Source: Pigoraptor vietnamica
Lineage: Eukaryota > Opisthokonta > Filasterea
Assembly (NCBI GenBank): GCA_943704525.1
Contig: CALSCQ010001266.1
Location: 1-41,915, forward strand
Length of the DNA stretch: 41,915 nt
Reading direction: 5' to 3'
Numbering within the stretch: the first letter of the stretch is position 1; every line of letters begins with the position of its first letter. The translations under genes were made by a program, and so were the position numbers. The notes beneath the pieces were generated by a model. The model was not told the DNA's origin and ran no database searches. It saw only the letters and a program-made list of their open reading frames with translations. Positions 36,201-41,915 of this stretch are shown here, in pieces.

Positions 36201-37612
36201 CGCACGGGCGTGCCCCCGTCCGACGCGAGCAGCACCTTGGGCTCGTGGTCAGCCGTACCCAGCGAGAGAAGGTGGGCCGAGAGGCCCGTCGTCCCCCTTG
36301 CATACCAGCGGATTCGCGGCGCAAACGGCAGCTGCGGGCCAGAGGGTACGGGCGCAAAACCCACTGCGTCCCCTTCCACTGCCAGGCGCAGCGGCTCGCG
36401 GCCGTCGAGTGCGTCTGCGGCGAGACGCTTTTCCGACTGGGACGACGCGCGTGGGGAGTCCGGCGTGTCGTCGCCCATCCGCGCAGCCTCGGCCGCGTGC
36501 GCAATGCTCGCCCCAATGGCCGATATCCACCCTCCGCGCGCGGCGTCGTCAGGTGCCGAAATGACGTACTCTGCATTCCGCGTGTAGGCGTTCGAGACGC
36601 ACACGCGGAAGCAGTGCTTGTGGATGCCCTCGTCCGGCCACTGCTCGACCGTCGTTGTCGCGCCGAGCACGATGACGCCCTTGGGGGCGGCGGGGTCCTT
36701 CTGGTCGTAGTAGTAGAGTAGCGAGTCCCGCAGCAGGAACAGCCGCGTGCGCCACGACGGCACGATGTGGCCCTTCTTTGTCAATATGCCGCTGTGGCCC
36801 ACAATCCGCGGCGCGTTCTCCACCGTCTCGAGGGGCAGCGGCAGCGCAGAGCCCGTCAGCTCCAGCGCCTGCATGTCCGACGCGTGCACGGGCGGACTCA
36901 GCTTCGGCGCCTTTTTCAGCCGCAGAGAACGGCCCGGCGACGACTGCGAGCCGTCGCCGGGGCCAACACCGACACTGCTGTCGGACCCCTGCCTCGAGAG
37001 AAACGACCGCCGCGCTGACGTCGGCGACGCAGAGCCCCCTTGCGACGACTTGTGCGGCGTGTGGGTGCCGGAACCCGCGGGACTGGCGAGAAGGCCGGGC
37101 CTGTGCCGCGCGTACTCGCTCACGGCGCCCGCAAAGGCCTCGTGCACGCCCGCGCCCGTTTTTGCCGACACCGCAAAGAAGAGCATGCCGGCATCCGCGG
37201 CCGCCTGGCGCCCCGCCGCCACCGCCGCCGACTCGCGCACGAGGGTCTCGGTGGCATCTGCCTTTGCGGCAATCAGCGCGATGCACTTTTGCCGAGGCGT
37301 GGCGGCCTCCAAGAGTGGGGACACGAGGGCAAGCGCATCATTCAGCGTCTCGGGTCGCGTGAGGTCGTACACGGCCATGACGACGGGCGCCGTTCGAATG
37401 TAGCGTTCGGCGAGGCTCGCGTACGCGCCCCCACCGCCGCAGTCGGCGATGCGAATAAACGCGGGGATGCCCTGCACGGAGATTGTGCGCACCGCAAACT
37501 CGGCGCCGACGGTGGGCGGGCGGTGCAAAAAGGAGCCCGTGATCAGGCGCTGGACGAGCGACGTCTTGCCGACGAGGCTCGCGCCCACAATGGCGAGCTG
37601 TCCGTCCGACAT
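33269..37612 (-). CDS. multidomain GTPase-PH-LRR protein, single exon
   Basis: An uninterrupted 1,448-codon frame (1,447 aa) from ATG 37612, unlike the intron-rich neighbours. Residues 1-170 form a Ras/Rab-like GTPase domain: P-loop GASLVGKT (10-17), switch I Thr34 in PPTVGAEF, switch II DCGG (57-60), AKAD (116-119) in place of NKxD, and SAK (149-151). Gly replaces the catalytic Gln after DxxG. A Ser-rich linker leads to a PH domain at about 273-372 (HSGILTKKGHIVPSWRTRLF through GWISAIGASI). RI/CARMIL-like leucine-rich repeats follow at about 585-760 and 800-830. The last 600 residues are Ala-rich and unassigned. PH plus LRR recalls CARMIL actin regulators, but an N-terminal GTPase is not part of that family as I know it. 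A membrane-targeted signalling scaffold is inferred. Confidence 0.85.
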   Translation of the reverse strand: MSDGQLAIVGASLVGKTSLVQRLITGSFLHRPPTVGAEFAVRTISVQGIPAFIRIADCGGGGAYASLAERYIRTAPVVMAVYDLTRPETLNDALALVSPLLEAATPRQKCIALIAAKADATETLVRESAAVAAGRQAAADAGMLFFAVSAKTGAGVHEAFAGAVSEYARHRPGLLASPAGSGTHTPHKSSQGGSASPTSARRSFLSRQGSDSSVGVGPGDGSQSSPGRSLRLKKAPKLSPPVHASDMQALELTGSALPLPLETVENAPRIVGHSGILTKKGHIVPSWRTRLFLLRDSLLYYYDQKDPAAPKGVIVLGATTTVEQWPDEGIHKHCFRVCVSNAYTRNAEYVISAPDDAARGGWISAIGASIAHAAEAARMGDDTPDSPRASSQSEKRLAADALDGREPLRLAVEGDAVGFAPVPSGPQLPFAPRIRWYARGTTGLSAHLLSLGTADHEPKVLLASDGGTPVRLVIWPSVQRSKRPAQSQGHGTDGGDSGAVGEGYAAALRQLGEFLEEGGVRVTFPLGKDGALGAQAPSLHAATGPLARLMLECAHASYAAACRALYVQPMAEVVVDMAGAMSAGSALTTLSVATCTLSERDIRALLYPLRYYSSARAVSLRRCRVLPAALSLGMRTIATECLAVRSVDISGIGEASMDAQALAAICELAQVSRIDTLCVANNGWGDAEAGQLLAAVAARTQSMDTLDFSGNALGDGCCHALPRLLASAGCPSALIFEGTRFTATGCGHIVDALRAATGDTSGAEDGGDAPAAQGGAATTLAVPSQRSVAVGVRNLRRIDLDGTGLTPLQRRAIARALRFYGALGRSGGGSNQSLSTSTVSLSVAVEDMAATAGGDAPQSSLDVLSMSALTTRADVAMHVDLERAISSLEIDGRSLYAEWSPLDVGGAVAGEALAPRRFEAMTMEGAPAVVVVEPRVRLCLSSGQTEAVLCKDGDGRGVPRIRCDPNACSFVVARCGDFGQTSAFAASERDFADVCSSLAVYVTASATRGLRTPREIEDAIAHAMAQLLPSGQSSQGNNCAPSAFVVPAHATLAPEECLAAARALDTSTPAYRIDDGLFEVLRSVVGMAASVAQLARTAAQGGMEARTAALKIAMAEIGAQFGCACDALAGLAASSPFAVPVDVALCVRAALATIAECAASAAALVDGAIPSPAISASVAEFGAVAGRAAKLAVGTALGSHLLNNASLSDKACPDPSKAPSCGPSRSECPAPALTDMLALVPGPRTAARLGRGGSTLYGAWGCDVLSRATPASLPIAAGCVRSLGSSSPRASGAEADVASSFADCPAATQLSATTFASALAWHAHAAGAAALAEKSESLARYSLRTLRFAAVVALGRCEEDTTCARVAACGARTEPRELISDGDAVLACVANVIPLLGDALGIPRVTETTPSATDAAEVVSAMDDAVAHACVDGSAEAHDDDHECVEI

Positions 37613-38449
37613 TTTGCTTCGTCGCACACACACCGGCAAGGGTGCGGGAGAAAGGGAGATTCAGCGCCACGCGCGCAAGCAAATTGGCTTGGTCTCACGA
37701 ATGTTGTGCTGCCATTTCTTCTGCGCCGCGCGGGGGCAAAAGTGCGACGCAGTTTGACGCGCCACTGCTGGCTGCGCGCTTTGGGTTGGAGTTGTACGTC
37801 TGTTTTCGAGTTGAATAGAAGGCACGCACGCACGAGAGAGTGAATGTGTGTGCCTGCAAGTATATGTGTGGGGGGTGTGCGAGTTTGTATGCGTTTTGGC
37901 GTGCGTTTTGGCGTGTGCGTGCGTGTGCGTGTGTGTGCGTTTTGGGGGGTGTGAGGGGTGGAATGTTGTTTTGGTCAGTAGGACATTGTTCGCGCCCATA
38001 GCCAATCTCACAGCTTCCCCTAAATCGACTAAAGTGGTGGACAATGCCCGTATTCAAAGAGCGCATTTAGCAGATGTTGACGACAGCCATCCCCGCGATA
38101 CAAAGCGCGACGAGGGTATACTTTGGGCCCTTCGCGTGCGGCGGTCCCACGCACTACTCGCAGCCCTGTCCAAGCACTGCAAGCGTCAGTTGTGTGCGAA
38201 TGAGGTTGCTGTAGAGCAGAGAGTTTTTGTTTGGAACAGCGGAAGGTACTCATGCTCCATTCCAACAGGCTAAAGTCAATGACGCGGCCGGCGTGAGGCG
38301 GCGACTAACAACAAGCGGCGCCGTCGACGCCGGACAGCCTGCGTTGTGTTCACACGCTCGACCTCAGCGGCTGTGAGCAACTGTCTACACGCTCACCATT
38401 AGCTACTGTAAAGACCGCGTCGGACGCTGCTACAAGTGCTACGGACCCC
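37613..38449. other. upstream region of the GTPase-PH-LRR gene
   Basis: About 840 bases without a recognised gene. A GT/GCGT/TTTTGGCGTG simple-repeat stretch lies at about 37845-37960. The remaining sequence has short open frames but no family motif. Confidence 0.45.
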
Positions 38450-39809
38450 ATGGAGCACGCTTTGGACGACCTCCGGGTGCATGTCGTCGAGTCCCATAAG
38501 TCAGTGGCCGACGTCGCACGGTCGCAACAGCGTGAGACCGAAAGAGACCGACAAGTGATTCTGTACGTTGCGCCGTTGCTATCCGGCTTGCATACGACTT
38601 GGTCGCATCCGCGCACTGGTCGCGGACAGCATAGCGGCATTGCGGGGCTTGGCCGCGCGACTGTGTCGATTCCGCGCGCCTTGCGCATCCCAGTGTGATC
38701 ACCTTTGGTGACGACGGCCCCGACCCTCTCGACGCGCGCCTCATTTCCAAGATTGCCGCGTGCTATTACGTTCGTCGCCGGGATGCTTCGGAGCAGCCCA
38801 AACCCGTGTTACTCGTATGTCTCTCGACGGAGGCGGCTGCGTGCTTCGAGGATACGCCGCCGGAGAAGATCGTGGAGGCCATCGTTCGCTGCGTTTCGGG
38901 GCTCTCGGTCGAGGAAGTTCACCTGTCGTATAACGGCGACACAATGGGCGCTTCGTTTTACCCAGGGGTGCAGGAGCCAGGCGTTTTTCTGCCCGCCACT
39001 GCGCTGCCTGACGCTGTCACGTGGCCAGGAGACGTGCCGGACGGCGACGACCCGCTCGAGCACACGCGGCGCATGCAGCGCATCCTTTACGTTATCGCGC
39101 CATATATCATCCAAACGCCCGCCTTCTGCGGCCGTCTAGGATGAGATTGCGCGACGGCGCCTGCGTTCCCGAAAACGTGCTCGTGTGCCACGTGAACCGT
39201 AAATGGTACGTCCCGTACGATGGAGATCTGCTGCCTCTCGCGGCCTTTTTCGAGGGGCACGTCTACGCGTTCGAGGTCAGGAGCGGCGCGTGCTACGAAC
39301 AGCTCGCGCACTCTGATCGGTGTGTTATGCATGCGGAGGATGGTGCAGCCCCTCTTCCTATCGGCGCATGCATCGCGGCTGTCCGTCCGGGGACCATTGG
39401 GAACGGCGTCACGTTTCGCAACTCGTCGTATCAGCCGCATTGCGTGTTGTCGGAGGCGGCGCTTATGACGGGCGACAGCTGGCACGTGCGCGCACGTCGT
39501 CGATGGGCCGAGTGGTCCGGGACTGCTGAGCACATTGGACGCGGCGACCAACGATTCTTCAATGCGACGTTTCGTAACAGCGGGGCGCAATGTTATTCGA
39601 ACGGCTATCGAGACAATCGATGCTGTTGTCGACGTTCCGCTCCCGAGCGACTGCGTTACCGACCCGCGTCGCCCTACGCGAAAGTTCAGCATCGATGCGG
39701 CAGTCGTGTGCCTCAACAAAGAAAGCTGCCCGCCACTCTCGGGCAGCGCTTTCGTGCCCGTGGCCGCGTCTGCTCGTTCGAATACGGCGACCTGGTATCC
39801 CGAGCGCGT

Positions 39810-39958
39810 GTTTGAGCGTTTGCTGAAAGGCGCCTTTCCCGTGTTGGCCAGTTCAGTTCCCATGAGGGAAGCGCTCGCGCCAACCAACCCCGAGCGCTTC
39901 CCTCATGGGAACTGAACTGGCCAACACGGGAAAGGCGCCTTTCAGCAAACGCTCAAAC
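39810..39958. repeat. perfect 68-bp inverted repeat with 13-base loop
   Basis: 39810-39877 is the exact reverse complement of 39891-39958; the loop is 39878-39890. The left arm continues the peptidase-like reading frame, while the right arm is its antisense. This suggests a foldback duplication, or an assembly or library artefact, inserted into the gene. Confidence 0.95.
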
Positions 39959-40262
39959 CCCCGACAAGCGTGCCGTGCCGTATTTCAAAATGGGCGATCG
40001 CACCAACCTCACGGCCATGCGTGTGCTGCCCTACACGATGGTTCGCGACGACGGCGAGCATTACGTCATGTCGCCCGCGTCCACGGAATTCTTCACGACG
40101 CTGACGCTGACGGACATTTCGAAATGGACGGTTGGCGCAGAGCACACGCCATGTGTTCAGAAGGGCGATTCGTGCGCGGCAATTTTCGATGCCAACGGAC
40201 GCGTGCTGGGACTTTTCGTCGGCGGCGGCGTCGAATATGGCGGGAGGACGTACGCATACGCA

Positions 40263-40304
40263 ACGCCTTCGTGTGTCCTTGAAACGCCTTCGTGTGTCCT
40301 TGAA
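40263..40304 (+). repeat. 21-bp tandem duplication near the end of the peptidase frame
   Basis: Two exact copies at 40263-40283 and 40284-40304. Being a multiple of three, it simply repeats TPSCVLE in the C-terminus of the last open segment. Confidence 0.92.
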
Positions 40305-40498
40305 GAGGTGTTGCACGTAACGCCGTGCGATATACGGGTCTGACCGGTCGGAGAACTGCTGCTGCGTGGAATGAAAACTGTTGTGACACAACGCACGTTT
40401 TGCCATGTATGTATTGCACTTGCCGCAACGCATGTAACGACGCCCGCAACGCAAACGGAGAACGAGCCAACTATGTACAGCTCCAAAGAGTATCAGTC

Positions 40499-41850
40499 TC
40501 AAGCCAGTGGCGGCAACTCGCTCACGGAAAACACGTGGGCCGCGTGGGCGACTCGCAAGAACACCGAGTGCTTGTAGCGCTCGCTGACGCCCGCGAGCCA
40601 CGGAATGGGATCGACGGAGACGACGATCGAAACGGCCGCCATCGCGACGAGCATGACCGCAAAGAACGTCGTCGCGCGCGAAATCCACGCATCGCGCGCG
40701 AAGAGCAGCCGCTCGAGAGTGCGCTTCTCCGACTGGAGCGACTCGACGCGCTCGCGCAGCGCGGCAATCTCCGCCGCGGCCAAGTCGGCGTCGTGGGACA
40801 TGGTCCGCACCTGCTCGTCCAGGTTGCGCTTCAGCATGTCGACGACGTCCGCTTGCGCGCGCAAGTCCCGCACGGCCGCCTGTGCACTGTGGGCCTCGCG
40901 TGTCCTCTCCAACAGCTGCCGCTCCGTCTCCGCAACCGACGACTCGAGCTGAGAGATGCGCACCTGCGTCCGCGTGAACGCGTGGCTCACGTCGTCCGCG
41001 CGCCGCTGCAGCTCGCGCTTCTCCGTCTCGAGGGCGTCGATGTGCTGTCGGAGTTCGGCAAACTGCGCAGACGACGCCACATCCCCGCTCGCTTCGGTTT
41101 CGTGCAGCCGCTGCTCGAGCACGCGCCGCTGGCCCTCGAGGTCGGCGACTTGCGTGTTGAGCGCGCGAACGTCCGTCGCAAGTGCGTCGGCCTCTTGCGC
41201 CTTGGTCTGCAGCTCGCCCTCCAGGCGGCACTTCTCACGCAAGAGACCCCGCGCAATGCCCTGCACGTGACGAGGTCTTGTGAGTCAAAGCGAAGGCGAG
41301 CGTCATTCAAGCATGGCACACGTGAGGTACGCTGCGTTTGTTCACACACAAACTCACCGCAATCTTCTCCGCCGCACCCGACGCAGAGCTCAGGGAAGCA
41401 TTGGTCGTCTGCACAGTCGCACGCACGCACGTAAGCAAGGGGACAATCGCGCTCGCATTCCCGCACACAACGCACACGCAAGGACAGTCGCTCGCACACC
41501 AGCGCACACCCACCCCCTTGATCTGGGCCTTGGCAATCTGGACAAGGTGATCGACCGTCGTGGGTGTGTCGCGGCGAAAAACGCGCACATTCTGCATCAC
41601 GATGGCGGCGTTCTGTGGGTGGCGTCGCACGTGTGTCAATATAGAGGCGATGCCGTGCCATGACGACTGCACTGAGAAAGTACACGCACGCACACGCAAC
41701 GCACAGAGGGATATAGGGGGTCGTCACGCACAGAAACGTGGCACGCACACTCACCGGCCCCGTGCACACTGGGAGGCTGCGGCCAGCCTTGATGATTCCG
41801 GTGCCGAGCTGAGACACAATGGGGTCCACTTCGCCGCCCACGGCAACGAC
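40499..41850 (-). CDS. coiled-coil protein with C-terminal membrane segment, 5'-partial
   Basis: The gene runs off the right end, so its N-terminus is missing. Exons seen: 41850-41755 (VVAVGGEVDPIVSQLGTGII), 41660-41514 (with the start of this exon set by a CAG acceptor), 41408-41358 and 41260-40499. The first two encode helical sequence such as GIASILTHVRRHPQNAAIVM, which could be part of an armadillo-like repeat. The last exon is a long Glu/Arg/Ala coiled coil of about 190 residues ending LLFARDAWISR. A hydrophobic segment follows (TTFFAVMLVAMAAVSIVVSV), then about 35 residues to the stop. This suggests an organelle-anchored tether or adaptor, orientation N-terminus in the cytosol. I do not recognise a named family. 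Confidence 0.7.
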
Positions 41851-41915
41851 CTGCACACACATCACGTCGACGTCAGCACGAGAGGATGCTATGCGCACGT
41901 GAGTGATGCCCCCCC
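41851..41915. other. contig right end
   Basis: The last 65 bases are intron or upstream exon of the coiled-coil gene and end in seven C residues. A CAG acceptor on the minus strand at 41853-41851 shows that at least one more exon lies beyond the contig. Confidence 0.6.

Larger units (their letters stand above)
38450..40343 (+). pseudogene. broken trypsin-like serine peptidase gene with unknown N-terminal region
   Basis: Coding-like sequence runs through this stretch but changes frame repeatedly. Segments: 38450-38570 (MEHALDDLRVHVVESHKSV); 38695-39140 (about 150 codons with no internal stop, including SKIAACYYVRRRDA and EHTRRMQRILYVIAPYII); 39147-39475 (DGACVPENVLVCHVNRKWYV); 39475-39870; and 39960-40343. 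Together the last three hold a chymotrypsin-fold catalytic triad: His in GTCAHVVDG (near 39490), Asp in KFSIDAAVVCL (near 39690) and Ser in QKGDSCAAIFDANGRVLGLF (near 40160), plus YFKMGDRTNLT, like the VxKxGRTTGLT strand of such peptidases. No splice sites cleanly bridge the frames, and a perfect inverted repeat interrupts the domain. It is either a decayed gene or sequence with indel errors. The N-terminal domain is unrecognised. Confidence 0.6.

Noticed and set aside
33879-36721. Plus-strand frames of 250-475 codons opposite the GTPase-PH-LRR gene
   Set aside because: They are Arg/Ala/Pro-rich GC-driven shadows with no domain, whereas the minus frame has clear GTPase, PH and LRR motifs.
38280-40350. 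A DNA transposon around the peptidase relic
   Set aside because: I found no terminal inverted repeats, target-site duplications or transposase motifs at the edges; the 68-bp inverted repeat is internal.

Overview
This window is nuclear DNA from a GC-rich, intron-rich eukaryote. It looks like one complete assembly contig or scaffold: both ends finish in a seven-base G/C homopolymer, and one 96-base N gap lies inside. Genes sit on both strands with short spacers. Most have many short introns with frame-preserving splice sites. Introns are often filled with GT-rich microsatellites or minisatellites. The gene content (the ERMES subunit MDM34, an EAF transcription factor, gamma-tubulin, golgin-97/245-like GRIP proteins and urocanase) suggests an opisthokont-like protist or early-diverging fungal relative. 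The species cannot be read from the sequence.

Layout, left to right: urocanate hydratase (+, 14 exons); ARF1-type GTPase (-, 3 exons); an EAF (ELL-associated factor) homologue (+); a membrane protein resembling the S26 signal peptidase fold (-), whose stop codon is two bases from that of EAF; gamma-tubulin (+, 11 exons); an AAAP amino-acid transporter (-); a RING-finger coiled-coil protein (+, single exon); two tandem paralogous GRIP-domain golgins (-, 6 exons each, about 2,098 and 985 aa); MDM34 (+, 5 exons); eEF1B beta-type subunit (+, 7 exons); a single-exon 1,447-aa protein joining a Ras/Rab-like GTPase domain, a PH domain and leucine-rich repeats (-); a frame-broken trypsin-like peptidase region interrupted by a perfect 68-bp inverted repeat; and the 3' part of a coiled-coil, C-terminally membrane-spanning protein (-) that runs off the right end.

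Several products act on endomembranes: ARF1, two golgins and the ER-mitochondria tether subunit MDM34, perhaps also the GTPase-PH-LRR protein. Each has its own promoter region, so I see no operon-like system, only neighbours with a related theme. The most unusual items are the golgin pair with a shared C-terminal tail beyond the GRIP domain, the GTPase-PH-LRR fusion, the peptidase relic with its palindrome, three apparent GC-AG introns, and the splice-donor bias to GTGCGT and GTGGGT. Exon boundaries were worked out by hand from splice sites, reading phase and remembered family conservation; no alignment program was run.
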